Positions 1-10,497 of a DNA stretch of 64,000 bases are shown piece by piece. The stretch comes from Rhodopseudomonas boonkerdii (GTDB taxonomy: Bacteria > Pseudomonadota > Alphaproteobacteria > Rhizobiales > Xanthobacteraceae). Positions within the stretch are counted from its first letter, which is position 1. Each line of letters starts with the position of its first letter. The position numbers were made by a program, and so were the translations under genes. Below the pieces are notes generated by a model. The model had not been told where the DNA came from, searched no databases, and worked only from the letters and a program-made list of their open reading frames with translations. The stretch spans positions 1,736,001 to 1,800,000 of the forward strand of contig NZ_CP036537.1 of NCBI RefSeq assembly GCF_021184025.1. Reading direction: 5' to 3'.

Positions 1-1210
1 CCTGCCGCCACGTTTCGCCGAGCGGTTTCAGGCCTTCGTCATCGGCCAGGACCTGGGTGATGGCATTGAGCCATTCGTAGCCTGTGGTGCCGTGCACTCC
101 GGCGAAGGGCACCAGCTTCTCATCTTTACCGAGGATTTTCTCGACGACGAGATAGAACGGTTTGACCTTGCCCTGCGCCTCTCGGATCAGGCGGCGCAGA
201 CGCTGAAAATATTGCGAGGGATCGCGCAGGCCGTCGATGTGATCGAGCCGCAAGCCTTGCAGCTTGCCCTCGGCGATCAGCCGTTTCACCTGGGTGTGGA
301 TGGCCTCGAAAGTGTCACTATCTTCGACACGGAGGCCGGCCAGCGTGTTGACGTCGAAGAAGCGGCGATAGTTGATCTCGCTGGAGGCGAGGCGCCATTG
401 GCCGAGCTTGTAATGCTGGCGCTCCAGCAGCATGTGCAGGGCCTGTATCTGCGCGGGACGATCCGGCGCGGCACGATAGGCATCGAGGCCGCGGGCGATG
501 ACGGGGGCCGCCCCCTCGATTGCGGCGAGCTGCTTTTTGAAAGCCGGCGCCTCGTTGCGATTGGGATGGCGCAAGCCTTTGTGTTTGCCGGCCAATGTCA
601 GGATCGCACGACCGGCGGCGGTGTCGCCAGCGCCGGCTTCCTTGACGATCGCGTGCAGCATCTCGCTATAGCGTTCGGGTGCAATAGGTAAGCGATGCTC
701 ATAATACCAGGCTGAGAAACTGCCTTCGGAAGCATCGTATTTCAGCTCGATCTCACCATTCTCCAGCGCCTGGCCGTAAGAAGAGCCGATGATCGGCAGC
801 AACAGGCCGCCACGGGCGCGATATGGCAGTGTCTCCCAATCGATGTCGAAAGAGACGGCGTGGGGCGAGGCTTGCCCCCATTCAAGGACGTCGAGCCACC
901 ACGGATTGTCGGCGTAATGCACGCCGACATGATTGGGTACGAAATCGAGGATGAGGCCGAGGTCGTTCCTCTTCAGGGCGGCGCTGAATCGCTCGAATCC
1001 GGCATCGCCGCCGAGCTCGGGATTGAGTTCTGTATGGTCGACGACGTCGTAGCCATGAGTCGAACCGGCGCGTGCCTTCATAAAGGGCGAGGCGTAGACA
1101 TGGCTGATGCCGAGGGCCCTGAGATACGGGGCGATCAGCGCGGCGGCGTCAAAATCGAAGTCTTTCGTGAGCTGCAGGCGATAGGTGGCGGTCGGGATGG
1201 CCGGCGGCAT
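1..1210 (-). CDS. treY: malto-oligosyltrehalose synthase TreY (3' end outside the window)
   Basis: TreY rearranges the reducing-end alpha-1,4 bond of a malto-oligosaccharide into the alpha,alpha-1,1 bond of trehalose (cytoplasmic, GH13). Only the first 403 residues are present; the frame is open to the left edge. Visible GH13 motifs are SHVYASPF (about residues 37-43), DFVPNHVG (about 89-96) and LRLDHIDGLRDP near residue 320, which carries the nucleophile Asp. The ATG at 1210 is the base next to the treZ stop (1211-1213), so translation is coupled. It is the last visible gene of the glgE-treS-glgB-glgX-treZ-treY operon and works with TreZ to make trehalose from glycogen. Family assignment is firm; the missing C-terminus cannot be assessed. 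Confidence 0.93.
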   Translation of the reverse strand, partial: MPPAIPTATYRLQLTKDFDFDAAALIAPYLRALGISHVYASPFMKARAGSTHGYDVVDHTELNPELGGDAGFERFSAALKRNDLGLILDFVPNHVGVHYADNPWWLDVLEWGQASPHAVSFDIDWETLPYRARGGLLLPIIGSSYGQALENGEIELKYDASEGSFSAWYYEHRLPIAPERYSEMLHAIVKEAGAGDTAAGRAILTLAGKHKGLRHPNRNEAPAFKKQLAAIEGAAPVIARGLDAYRAAPDRPAQIQALHMLLERQHYKLGQWRLASSEINYRRFFDVNTLAGLRVEDSDTFEAIHTQVKRLIAEGKLQGLRLDHIDGLRDPSQYFQRLRRLIREAQGKVKPFYLVVEKILGKDEKLVPFAGVHGTTGYEWLNAITQVLADDEGLKPLGETWRQ

Positions 1211-2962
1211 TCACTTGTCTCCCATCCACCACTGGATTGCCCATGGTGCGAGCACGTCGCCTTGACGGCCCCAGATCAAGGTGCCGCTGGTTGTGGATGC
1301 GGTAACTTGCTTGTCGGAGAGATTGGCGCGCAACAGCAGTCGTGTATCGTCGCCCATTCTCCAGTCCGCGATGAGCAGGCCCTCGATCTCCTCGACCTTC
1401 CCGAAGCGTGCGCCGACACTGCGCGGGACGATGTGTTGCTTGCGCATCCGGAGCAGGTCGCGGACCATCGCCCAGCGCCGCCTGCCGGCGCCGCCTCGCA
1501 TCTCCCAATCGATCTTGGCATGCTCGAAGGTCGCAGCATCGAGCGGATCTGGAACGTCGTCACCGTACTGCTCATAGGCGTTTGCGAATTCCTCGCGGCG
1601 GCCGCTGCGCACCGCATCGGCAAGATCGCCACGGAAATCGCAAAAGAACGGGAATGGCACCTTCGAGCCCCATTCCTCGCCCTGAAACAGCATCGGCACC
1701 ATCGGCGCCAGTAGAGTGATAGCGAGCGCGGCCTCGATGGCCAGTGGCTCGGCAATGGCCTCCAGGCGTTCGCCGAGGGCGCGATTACCGATCTGGTCGT
1801 GGTTCTGCAGGAAATTGACGAAAGCGGACGGCGGTAATGCGCCGCTCGGCTCGCCGCGCATCGCGCCATCACGGTGAGCTGACGGCTGGCCCTGATAGGA
1901 GAAGCCGGAGCCGAGGGCCTGCACGACATGGCCGACCGGTGTCGGCACATAGTCGCTGTAATAGCCTTTATCCTCGCCGGTTAGCAGAACGTGCCAGGCA
2001 TGGTGATAATCATCGTTCCATTGGGCACGATACTTGCCGCGCGGGGGATTGGTGGCTGGATCGAGCAGGGTGGCGCGGTTGTCGTCATTCTCCAGCATCA
2101 GATGAATCTGGCGTCCGGTATCTGCGGCGAACTTGCCGACTTCGCGGCTCAACTCATGTAGCATCGGGATCTCGCCCGGTTCGGCAATGGCATGCACGGC
2201 GTCGAGGCGCAGGCCGTCGAAGCGATAGTCGCGCAGCCACATCAGAGCGTTTTCGATGGCATAAGCGCGCGCTTGCGGCACGCGATAGTCGATCGCCGAG
2301 CCCCACGGCGTATCCGCGCCGCAGAAGAAGGTCGGCGCGTACAGGCCGAGATAATTCCCTTCCGGACCGAAATGGTTATAGACCACATCGAGAAACACGC
2401 TGAGGCCGCGCAAATGCGCTTCGTCGATCAGCGCTTTCAGGTCGTCCGGCCGGCCATAGACGTGATCCGGCGCATACCAGAGCACACCGTCATAACCCCA
2501 GTTGCGCGAGCCCGCGAAATCGGCAAGCGGCATCAATTCGAGCGCGGTGATGCCGGTTTTGACGATGTGATCGAGCTTGTCGATCATGGCGCGATAGGTG
2601 CCGTCAGCAGTAAAGGTTCCGACATGGGTTTCGAGCAGCACGGTCTCGTCCCACGGTCGGCCGCGCCAGTCCGGAGCGCGCCATTGATAGGCGGCGTGAT
2701 CGACGATCTCGCTGGGGCCGCTGACGTCCTGGGGCTGGAATGAGGAGCCGGGGTCGGGTACGTCGATTCTGCCATCGATGCGGAACCGATAGGTGGCGCC
2801 TGCGGAAACACCGGGCACGTCGATGCCGTGCCAGCCATCCCCCTGCGGCGTCATCGGATAGGGTTTGTCGACGATGACTTCGACGCGGCCGGTCGCTGGC
2901 GCCCACAGACGGAATGTGGCGCCTTTGTCGGTGAGTTGCGGCCCGAAGCTGCGCGTGCTCAT
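1211..2962 (-). CDS. treZ: malto-oligosyltrehalose trehalohydrolase TreZ
   Basis: 583 aa, a normal length for TreZ, which releases trehalose from the maltooligosyltrehalose made by TreY. An N-terminal CBM48/E-set domain (about residues 10-95) precedes the GH13 barrel. Visible motifs are LDVVYNH (191-197), LRLDAVH with the likely nucleophile Asp254, and MLEND with the likely acid/base Glu291. The start ATG overlaps the glgX stop (2959-2962, ATGA), as expected for translational coupling. The neighbouring TreY makes the assignment secure. I see no separate promoter. Confidence 0.95.
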   Translation of the reverse strand: MSTRSFGPQLTDKGATFRLWAPATGRVEVIVDKPYPMTPQGDGWHGIDVPGVSAGATYRFRIDGRIDVPDPGSSFQPQDVSGPSEIVDHAAYQWRAPDWRGRPWDETVLLETHVGTFTADGTYRAMIDKLDHIVKTGITALELMPLADFAGSRNWGYDGVLWYAPDHVYGRPDDLKALIDEAHLRGLSVFLDVVYNHFGPEGNYLGLYAPTFFCGADTPWGSAIDYRVPQARAYAIENALMWLRDYRFDGLRLDAVHAIAEPGEIPMLHELSREVGKFAADTGRQIHLMLENDDNRATLLDPATNPPRGKYRAQWNDDYHHAWHVLLTGEDKGYYSDYVPTPVGHVVQALGSGFSYQGQPSAHRDGAMRGEPSGALPPSAFVNFLQNHDQIGNRALGERLEAIAEPLAIEAALAITLLAPMVPMLFQGEEWGSKVPFPFFCDFRGDLADAVRSGRREEFANAYEQYGDDVPDPLDAATFEHAKIDWEMRGGAGRRRWAMVRDLLRMRKQHIVPRSVGARFGKVEEIEGLLIADWRMGDDTRLLLRANLSDKQVTASTTSGTLIWGRQGDVLAPWAIQWWMGDK

Positions 2963-5034
2963 GCCGGCGTTCCCGCGAAAGCAAGCACGGAACGCGGCGG
3001 CGCGTCGACATCGGCGCCGGGCGGCATGATCGCAAGCGAGAGTTTGTCGTCGGCAGTATTCAGCACCTGGCGCCAGCTCTTGTATTCGGTGAGTTTGGGC
3101 AGCTTGAAGGGAATGCCCTCAGGCGCCGCGTTCAGGACAATGAACAACGGATTGCCGCCCTTTTCGTTCGAGCTCAGCACGTATGAGAGGAAGCGGCCAT
3201 CCGGGAACGCCCAGTCGGTTTCGGTCATTTCCTCAGCGGAGGGCGTCAGCCAGAGGACGCCATAGCTGCCATCGGCGCGGCGACCGTCGAGCCATGTCTG
3301 CGATGTGATCTGCGGGAAGCGTTGGCGCAGCTGCGCCATGCGACCGATGAAATCTGTCAGATCGTCGTCGTTGCCCAGTCCATCCCAATTCACCCAGCCG
3401 ATTTCGTTGTCCTGGCAATAAGCGTTGTTGTTGCCGCCCTGGCTGTTGCCGACTTCGTCGCCGGCCAGCAGCAGCGGCACGCCCTGGGCGAGGAACAGGC
3501 ATGCGAGCTGATTCTTGCGGAGTTGGCGACGCAGCGCATTGATCGTGGGATCGTCGGTGGGCCCTTCGACGCCGAAATTGTTGCTATGATTGTCGTTGGA
3601 ACCGTCGCGATTATCCTCTCCGTTGGCCTCGTTATGTTTCTCGTTATAGGCGAACAGATCGGCGAGCGGAAAACCGTCATGCACAGTGACGTGATTGATG
3701 CCGGCACGCTGCCTGCGGCCGTCATGGTTGAACACGTCGGAGGATCCGGTCATGCGACTCGATACTTCACCGATCAGCGAACCTTCGCCCGCCCAATAGC
3801 GACGCATGGCGCTGCGATATTTGTCGTTCCATTCCGACCATTGCGATGGATAGGCGCCCACCTGATAGCCGCCCATGCCGAGATCCCATGGCTCGGCCAC
3901 CATCTTCACGGTTGCGAGCACGGGATCCTGTCGAATGGCCGTGAGAAAGTTGCCATTACGGTCGAAGCCATTCGGGCCGCGCGCCAGCGTGGTGGCGAGG
4001 TCGAAGCGGAAGCCGTCGACATGGCAGACCTCGACCCAGTAGCGCAAGGAATCCATCACCATCTGCAGCACGCGTGGATGGGTGAGATTCAACGATGAGC
4101 CGCAACCGGTGAAGTCATCGTAGTAGCGCGGATTGCCCGGCATCAGCCAGTAATAGGAGGCGTTGTCGATGCCGCGATAGCTCAGCGTCGGGCCGAGGTG
4201 ATTGCCTTCGGCCGTGTGATTGTAGACGACGTCGAGAATGACCTCGATGCTGGCATCGTGCAACCGGGCCACCGTCGTGCGGAAGGCGTCGAGCGGATTA
4301 TCGGGACCATAGCGCGCTTCGGGAGCAAAGAAGCCGAGCGTGTTGTAACCCCAGTAGTTGACGAGTTTCATTTCCACCAGGCGGCGATCGTCGACGAAGG
4401 CATGCACCGGCAGAAGCTCGATGCTCGTGACGCCGAGCCGCTTGAGGTGGTCGATCATCGCCGGCGCCGCCAGGCCGCGATAGGTGCCGCGAAGACCCGC
4501 GGGGACATCCTGACGTGTCTGGGTCAGGCCCTTGACATGCGCTTCGTAGAAAATCGTATCTTCCCAGGGGATGCTCGGCCGCGTCTCGCGGCGGCCCCAA
4601 TTGAAGGTTTCATCGACGACGACGGCCTTCGGCATGCCGCGTGCATTGTCGCGGCGATCGAAGGACAGGTCCTCGCGCGATGAGCCGGTGCGATAGCCGA
4701 AATGCGCATCGCTCCAGACGAGGCGGCCCGCGAGCTTCTTGGCATAGGGATCGAGCAGAAGTTTGTGCGGATTGAACCGATGGCCGTGCTCCGGCTCATA
4801 CGGTCCGTGCACACGATAGCCGTAGAGCTGGCCCGGGGAGACGTCGTTAAGATAGCCGTGAAAGACGTGCTCGTTATATTCCGGCAACTCGATGCGCTCG
4901 AGTTCGCGGCGGCCCTGGCCGTCGAACAGGCATAGCTCGACCTTCCTGGCATGTGCCGAGAACAAGGCAAAGTTTGTCCCCCGCCCATCCCAGCTGGCGC
5001 CGAGGCGGGAGGGCGTTCCGGCTGAAAGGCGCAT
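2959..5034 (-). CDS. glgX: glycogen debranching enzyme GlgX
   Basis: 691 aa, typical for GlgX, which hydrolyses alpha-1,6 branch points of limit dextrins. There is an N-terminal CBM48 domain (about 10-130), then a GH13 barrel with VILDVVYNH (265-273), GFRFDLA with the likely nucleophile Asp345, and MVAEPWD with the likely acid/base Glu381. The gene lies 3 bp after the glgB stop and overlaps treZ by 4 bp. In this operon it would supply linear maltodextrins from glycogen to TreY/TreZ and MalQ. Isoamylase TreX is the near alternative, as both share this architecture and substrate class. Confidence 0.93.
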   Translation of the reverse strand: MRLSAGTPSRLGASWDGRGTNFALFSAHARKVELCLFDGQGRRELERIELPEYNEHVFHGYLNDVSPGQLYGYRVHGPYEPEHGHRFNPHKLLLDPYAKKLAGRLVWSDAHFGYRTGSSREDLSFDRRDNARGMPKAVVVDETFNWGRRETRPSIPWEDTIFYEAHVKGLTQTRQDVPAGLRGTYRGLAAPAMIDHLKRLGVTSIELLPVHAFVDDRRLVEMKLVNYWGYNTLGFFAPEARYGPDNPLDAFRTTVARLHDASIEVILDVVYNHTAEGNHLGPTLSYRGIDNASYYWLMPGNPRYYDDFTGCGSSLNLTHPRVLQMVMDSLRYWVEVCHVDGFRFDLATTLARGPNGFDRNGNFLTAIRQDPVLATVKMVAEPWDLGMGGYQVGAYPSQWSEWNDKYRSAMRRYWAGEGSLIGEVSSRMTGSSDVFNHDGRRQRAGINHVTVHDGFPLADLFAYNEKHNEANGEDNRDGSNDNHSNNFGVEGPTDDPTINALRRQLRKNQLACLFLAQGVPLLLAGDEVGNSQGGNNNAYCQDNEIGWVNWDGLGNDDDLTDFIGRMAQLRQRFPQITSQTWLDGRRADGSYGVLWLTPSAEEMTETDWAFPDGRFLSYVLSSNEKGGNPLFIVLNAAPEGIPFKLPKLTEYKSWRQVLNTADDKLSLAIMPPGADVDAPPRSVLAFAGTPA

Positions 5035-5037
5035 CGA

Positions 5038-7182
5038 TCAGGCTTCCGGTATGAGAAAGATCGCGGCGAGCGGCGGCACCGTGAGGCTGAGTTCGGGCAC
5101 GAGTCCGGCGGCGATCACTTCGCCGGAATTGCCGACATTGCTGCCGCCATAGATGCCGGCATCGGAATTCAGGACCTCGCGCCACTTGCCGGGGAACGGC
5201 ACGCGAACGCGATAGTCGCGATAGACGTTCGGCGAGAAATTGACGACGACGAGACACTGCGCGCGCGGATTGTTGCCCTTGCGCATCCAGGCGAACACGT
5301 TGCGGTCGGCATCGTCGGTGATCAGCCATTCGAATCCGGCTGCATCGCAGTCGAGTTCGTGGAGTGCCGGCGTGCCACGATAGAGTTGGTTGAGGTCGCG
5401 GATCAGAGAATGGATGCCGGCATGCCTGTCCTGTTCGAGCAGATGCCAGTCAAGCGAATGATCGTGGTTCCATTCGCGTTCCTGCGCGAACTCACAGCCC
5501 ATGAACAAGAGCTTCTTGCCGGGATGGCCGAACATGAAGGCGTAATAGGCGCGCAAATTGGCAAAGCGCTGCCAGTCGTCGCCGGGCATGCGGCCGAGGA
5601 TCGAACGCTTGCCGTGAACCACTTCGTCATGCGACAGCGGGAGGATGAAGTTTTCCGAAAACGCGTAGTGCAGGCCAAACAGGATCTGGCCGTGATGATG
5701 CCGGCGGTGGATCGGGTCCTTGCCGATATAGTTCAGCGAGTCGTGCATCCAGCCCATATTCCACTTGTAGCCGAAGCCGAGGCCGCCGAACTCAACCGGG
5801 CGTGACACCTGCGGCCATGCGGTGGACTCCTCCGCGGCGGTGGTGGCATTGGGAAACTTACCGAATACTTCGCGATTGAAACGGCGCAGAAATTCGATGG
5901 CCTCGATATTCTCGCGGCCGCCATATTTGTTCGGAATCCAGGCGCCGGCGGCGCGGCTGTAGTCGAGATAGAGCATCGAGGCCACGGCATCCACACGCAG
6001 CCCGTCCACATTGTAGCGGTCGAGCCAGAACAGCGCGTTGGAGACGAGGAAATTGACGATTTCAGTGCGGCCGTAATTATAGATCAGCGTGCCCCAGTCC
6101 ATGTGCCGGCCCTGCAGCGGGTTGGCATGTTCGTAGAGCGCGGTGCCGTCGAAAAAGCCGAGGCCATGCGCGTCGTCGGGGAAATGGCCGGGGACCCAGT
6201 CGAGCAGAACGGCGATGCCTTCGGCGTGGCAGGCATCCACAAGCGCCGCAAAATCCGCCGGCGGGCCGAAGCGGCTGGTCGGCGCATACATGCCGGTGGG
6301 TTGATAGCCCCATGAACCGTCGAAGGGATGCTCGTTCACCGGGAGAAACTCCACATGGGTAAAGCCCATGTCGCGCACGTATTTCGGCAGCGTCTCGGCA
6401 AGATCGCGATAGGTGAGCCATTCGTTGTCGCCCTTGCGGCGCCACGAGCCGAGATGCACCTCATAAATGGACATCGGCTTGCCGAGCGCGTTGATCCCTT
6501 CAGGCGCCGGTCGCGGATGCGGGATCTTCTTCTCGTCGATCACGATCGACGCGGTTGCAGGCCGCATTTCCGCGGCAAAAGCGAACGGATCGGATTTCTG
6601 CGTGATTTGCTGGCCGTGCGGGCCGACGATGTCGAACTTGTAGCGGCTGCCGACATGGACGCCGGGAACGAACAATTCCCAGTAGCCGACGCCACGCACG
6701 CGCATCGGGTGCCGGCGAGCATCCCAGAAGTTGAAGTCGCCGACAACGCTGACACGTCTGGCGTTGGGTGCCAGCACCACGAAAGCAACGCCTGCGATAC
6801 CGTCGAGCACCATCGGATGCGCGCCCAGCTTGTCGTAAATGCGCTGATCGGTGCCTTCGCCGAGCAGATAGAGATCGAAATCGGTCAGCAGTGGCGGAAA
6901 GCGATAAGGGTCTTCGAGATCGACGACACTGTCGCCGAAGCTGGCGCGGAGCTGGTACTTCGTTGATCCGTTGGCAAGCGTCCCGACGAACAGGCCAGCA
7001 TTATGCACACGCTCCAGCGGCGTCGTGGCGCCGTGATCGTCGATGGCATCCACGCGCGCCGCATCAGGCAGGAAGGCCCGCACGATGGTGCGGTCGTTCT
7101 CCTTGTGCGGCCCGAGATAATGGAAAGGATCGGAATGGCGGCCTTCGATAATCTCATAGGCTTCGGCAGGAAGATTGATCAT
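5038..7182 (-). CDS. glgB: 1,4-alpha-glucan branching enzyme GlgB
   Basis: 714 aa, the usual length for a bacterial branching enzyme with two N-terminal E-set domains. It transfers alpha-1,4 segments to form alpha-1,6 branches in glycogen. Motifs are HLGSW (243-247), [18 protein letters not shown] (about 277-294), DGLRVDAV with the likely nucleophile Asp398, and TTAAEES with the likely acid/base Glu451. The start ATG overlaps the treS-mak stop by 4 bp. Next to GlgE, GlgB forms the second half of the maltose-1-phosphate glucan route known from actinobacteria and many other bacteria. Confidence 0.95.
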   Translation of the reverse strand: MINLPAEAYEIIEGRHSDPFHYLGPHKENDRTIVRAFLPDAARVDAIDDHGATTPLERVHNAGLFVGTLANGSTKYQLRASFGDSVVDLEDPYRFPPLLTDFDLYLLGEGTDQRIYDKLGAHPMVLDGIAGVAFVVLAPNARRVSVVGDFNFWDARRHPMRVRGVGYWELFVPGVHVGSRYKFDIVGPHGQQITQKSDPFAFAAEMRPATASIVIDEKKIPHPRPAPEGINALGKPMSIYEVHLGSWRRKGDNEWLTYRDLAETLPKYVRDMGFTHVEFLPVNEHPFDGSWGYQPTGMYAPTSRFGPPADFAALVDACHAEGIAVLLDWVPGHFPDDAHGLGFFDGTALYEHANPLQGRHMDWGTLIYNYGRTEIVNFLVSNALFWLDRYNVDGLRVDAVASMLYLDYSRAAGAWIPNKYGGRENIEAIEFLRRFNREVFGKFPNATTAAEESTAWPQVSRPVEFGGLGFGYKWNMGWMHDSLNYIGKDPIHRRHHHGQILFGLHYAFSENFILPLSHDEVVHGKRSILGRMPGDDWQRFANLRAYYAFMFGHPGKKLLFMGCEFAQEREWNHDHSLDWHLLEQDRHAGIHSLIRDLNQLYRGTPALHELDCDAAGFEWLITDDADRNVFAWMRKGNNPRAQCLVVVNFSPNVYRDYRVRVPFPGKWREVLNSDAGIYGGSNVGNSGEVIAAGLVPELSLTVPPLAAIFLIPEA

Positions 7183-10100
7183 ACGGATTCCTTCGGGCTG
7201 CCGTTCAGGATGCGCAGCAGACCGGCGAGCGGCACGCGCAACCAGTCCGGCCGATGAGCAAGCTCGTATTCGATCTCGTAGAAGGCCTTCTCAATCAGGA
7301 AGAATTTGAGCATGTCGTCGGCAGCCTTGGCATCGGCCGGCCACAGCCGCCTGTCGGTCATGGCTTCGCGATAGGCCTCGAGGAAAGCGTCGATGGCCCG
7401 GTCGCGCCACGTGGTCAGTGCGGTGGCGAGCTTGCCGTTCTCATCGGGTGCGATCTTTTCCGCGCGTTCGAGAGCGGCAGTGGCCGAATAGTCGATCGAG
7501 CGGATCAATCCTGCCACGTCCCGTGCGGCCGGCGCTTTGCGGCGACGATCCTCAATGGAACGGCGTGGCTCACCCTCGAAGTCGATGATGAAAATGTCGT
7601 CCTTGACGATCAGCATCTGACCGAGATGGAAGTCGCCATGATGGCGGATTTTCAGCCCGTCGATCCGGTTCGGCAGCAGGGTGTTGAGCGTCCCGCGCAG
7701 ATCGTTGCGCAGCGCCAGTACGGCATCGATCAGATTGCGGTCGCCGTCGCGTGCGGCGTTGCGGCGCTGGGCGAGAAGGCTGAACACCGGTTCTGCACGG
7801 GTGACGATTTCATCAATCCACCGCCGGATGTCGGCATCTGTCGTCGGCTCCGGCTTGAAGTCGGGAATGTCTTCACGGCTTGCCAGCGCCATCTGCATTT
7901 CGGCGACGCGCAGGCCCGTCTGCGTCATGTAGCGGAGATATGCGATCTGGTCCTCGCTCATCTCGTGCGGTGCATCGGAGGCGATCAGGCGCTCTTTCTC
8001 GATGAAGCGATCGAGATAGCCTGAGCTGACGGTCCAGGCATCGCCCTGGTTCTGCACGAAGGCATGAACGATCGAGATGGCGCTGCGATCCTCGCCCTCG
8101 ATCAGTTCGACGCTGCCGAGCAGGGCTGGCGTGTTGGCGAAGCCGGCGATCTCCGTGAGGAAATGGCCGACCTCGATCTCCGGATTGATACCGGTCTGCA
8201 GCTTGCGATAGATCTTGACCACATAATCGTTGTCAACCAGCGCGGTCGAATTGGACTGTTCCGTTTCGACGGCGCGGATGTTTTCCAGTTTATGCTGAGG
8301 CTTGTCGGTGAGCTTGCCGGTCGGACGGAATTCCAGCTTGGTGCCTTCGATTTCTTCCACCGTCACCGAATTCTGAAGATTGTAGAGCAGCAGGGAGATG
8401 AAGATCTCATCGGTCGCGACGTCGAGCAGCGTTCCTTCGCGCGCACCCTGGCGCACGGCGGCAAAAGCCTTCGGATTGTATCGATCGCGGTCGAAGCGCA
8501 CCCAGTCGATCTGCATCGGCAGCACGTAACGGGACGTGACCCCGCGCTGGGTGGTCTCGAAGAAAGCGAGCCACGGCCGGTTGTCGCCAATCAGGCAGAA
8601 CGGCGTGGCGGAGGTCAGGGTCGGCTGAATGGCTTTGGCATTGCGTTCAGGATACCACCGGGAGCGCGACAGGAAGCCGGGCAGCACATCGCGTTCGAAC
8701 ACGCTGCGGGTACGCGCGAGCGTCATCCAGGTCGAGCCGAGCGGCACCACCAGCGTTTCGAATTCAGGCGCGACAGCGGGCCGCGAATGTTCGGAGATAT
8801 CGCGCTTTTCCAGCTGGAACCAGTAGAAGCCATAGGGAGCCAGGGTGATCATGTAAGGCAATTCGCCTATCGGCGGAAATTTGGTGCGGCCGAGCATTTC
8901 CAGCGGCACACGTTCCTTCCACGGCGACAGATCGAGCTCCGTCGCCTGCGCTGCGCGCGACAGGTTGGCGACGCAGAGAATGACCTCGTCGCCGAACTGC
9001 CGCACGTAGCACAGCACCGAGCGGTTTTCCGGGCGAATGAAGGTCATGGTGCCGCGGCCGAAAGCGAGCGTCGATTTGCGCACGGTAATCAGGCGTTTGG
9101 TCGCTGAGAGCAGTGACGACAGGCTGCGCGACTGCGCTTCTACGTTCACCGATTCATAGCCGTAGATCGGATCCATGATCGGCGGCGCATAGAGCCGCGC
9201 AGGGTCGGCGCGGGAAAAGCCGCCATTGCGGTCCGGCGTCCATTGCATCGGCGTGCGCACGCCATTGCGGTCGCCGAGATAGATATTGTCGCCCATGCCG
9301 ATCTCGTCGCCGTAATAGATAATCGGCGTGCCCGGGAATGACAGCAGCAACGAATCCATCAGCTCGATCTTGCGGCGATCGTTGTCCATCAGCGGCGCGA
9401 GGCGCCGTCGGATACCGACATTGATGCGTGCCCGCGGATCGTTGGCGTAGGTGGACCACAGATAATCGCGCTCGACATCCGTGACCATTTCCAGGGTCAG
9501 TTCGTCGTGGTTGCGCAGAAACATCGCCCACTGGCAGTCGTTCGGGATATCCGGCGTCTGCCGCATGATGTCGGTGATCGGGAAACGATCTTCCTGCGCC
9601 AACGCCATATAGATGCGCGGCATCAGCGGGAAGTGGTAGGCCATATGGCATTCGTCGGAATTGCCAAAGTACTCCTGCACGTCTTCCGGCCACTGATTGG
9701 CCTCGGCGAGCAGCAGGCGGCCCGGCGCGTAGGCATCGAGCTCCGCGCGCAGGTGTTTGATGACCTTGTGGGTTTCCGGCAGATTCTCGTTATTGGTGCC
9801 GTCGCGTTCGACCAGATAGGGGATCGCGTCGAGGCGGAAACCATCGACGCCGGCGTCAAGCCAGCGCTTCATCACCTGCACGACAGCAGAAACGACGCGG
9901 GGATTGTCGAAATTCAGGTCCGGCTGGTGCGAGAAGAAGCGGTGCCAGTAATAGGCTTTGGCTTCCGGATCCCAGGTCCAGTTCGACTTCTCGGTATCGG
10001 TGAAGATGATGCGGGTGCCGTCATACTTCCGATCGGTATCGCTCCAGACATACCAGTCGCGGGCACTCGATCCCGCCGGACTGCGGCGGGCGCGCTTGAA

Positions 10101-10487
10101 CCAGTCGTGCTGGTCGGAGGTGTGGTTGATGACGAGTTCGGTGATGACGCGGAGGCCGCGGCGCTTCGCTTCGGCGATGAAGCGCTTGAAATCCTTCATC
10201 GTGCCGAAGTCGGGATGAATGCTGCCATAGTCGGCGATGTCATAGCCGTCGTCGCGGCCGGGCGACGGATAGAACGGCATCAGCCACAGCGCCGTAACGC
10301 CGAGCTCCTGCAGATAGTCCAGCTTTTCGGTGAGGCCGATGAAATCGCCGACGCCGTCGTTGTTGCTGTCGGCGAAGCTCTTCACGTGCAGCTGGTAGAT
10401 AATGGCGTCCTTGTACCAGAGCGGATCGATCGCATTGACGGGTTGGTCGACAGTCGGTCTGGTCTTGATATCGGTCATCACGTTCAT
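7179..10487 (-). CDS. treS: trehalose synthase-maltokinase fusion (TreS-Mak/Pep2)
   Basis: 1102 aa from the ATG at 10487, ten bases after the glgE stop. A longer reading with an upstream start would run into the glgE end and is not needed. Residues 1 to about 560 are TreS, which interconverts trehalose and maltose: GH13 motifs [10 protein letters not shown] (121-130), GFRLDAI with Asp220 and LLLAEAN with Glu262. The C-terminal 500 residues are a maltokinase, which makes maltose 1-phosphate with [12 protein letters not shown] (from 949) and IIDFEGEP (about 967-974) are the aminoglycoside-phosphotransferase-like catalytic and metal motifs. The product feeds GlgE directly. TreS-Mak fusions are known in proteobacteria. 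Confidence 0.94.
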   Translation of the reverse strand: MNVMTDIKTRPTVDQPVNAIDPLWYKDAIIYQLHVKSFADSNNDGVGDFIGLTEKLDYLQELGVTALWLMPFYPSPGRDDGYDIADYGSIHPDFGTMKDFKRFIAEAKRRGLRVITELVINHTSDQHDWFKRARRSPAGSSARDWYVWSDTDRKYDGTRIIFTDTEKSNWTWDPEAKAYYWHRFFSHQPDLNFDNPRVVSAVVQVMKRWLDAGVDGFRLDAIPYLVERDGTNNENLPETHKVIKHLRAELDAYAPGRLLLAEANQWPEDVQEYFGNSDECHMAYHFPLMPRIYMALAQEDRFPITDIMRQTPDIPNDCQWAMFLRNHDELTLEMVTDVERDYLWSTYANDPRARINVGIRRRLAPLMDNDRRKIELMDSLLLSFPGTPIIYYGDEIGMGDNIYLGDRNGVRTPMQWTPDRNGGFSRADPARLYAPPIMDPIYGYESVNVEAQSRSLSSLLSATKRLITVRKSTLAFGRGTMTFIRPENRSVLCYVRQFGDEVILCVANLSRAAQATELDLSPWKERVPLEMLGRTKFPPIGELPYMITLAPYGFYWFQLEKRDISEHSRPAVAPEFETLVVPLGSTWMTLARTRSVFERDVLPGFLSRSRWYPERNAKAIQPTLTSATPFCLIGDNRPWLAFFETTQRGVTSRYVLPMQIDWVRFDRDRYNPKAFAAVRQGAREGTLLDVATDEIFISLLLYNLQNSVTVEEIEGTKLEFRPTGKLTDKPQHKLENIRAVETEQSNSTALVDNDYVVKIYRKLQTGINPEIEVGHFLTEIAGFANTPALLGSVELIEGEDRSAISIVHAFVQNQGDAWTVSSGYLDRFIEKERLIASDAPHEMSEDQIAYLRYMTQTGLRVAEMQMALASREDIPDFKPEPTTDADIRRWIDEIVTRAEPVFSLLAQRRNAARDGDRNLIDAVLALRNDLRGTLNTLLPNRIDGLKIRHHGDFHLGQMLIVKDDIFIIDFEGEPRRSIEDRRRKAPAARDVAGLIRSIDYSATAALERAEKIAPDENGKLATALTTWRDRAIDAFLEAYREAMTDRRLWPADAKAADDMLKFFLIEKAFYEIEYELAHRPDWLRVPLAGLLRILNGSPKESV

Positions 10488-10497
10488 AACGGGGCTT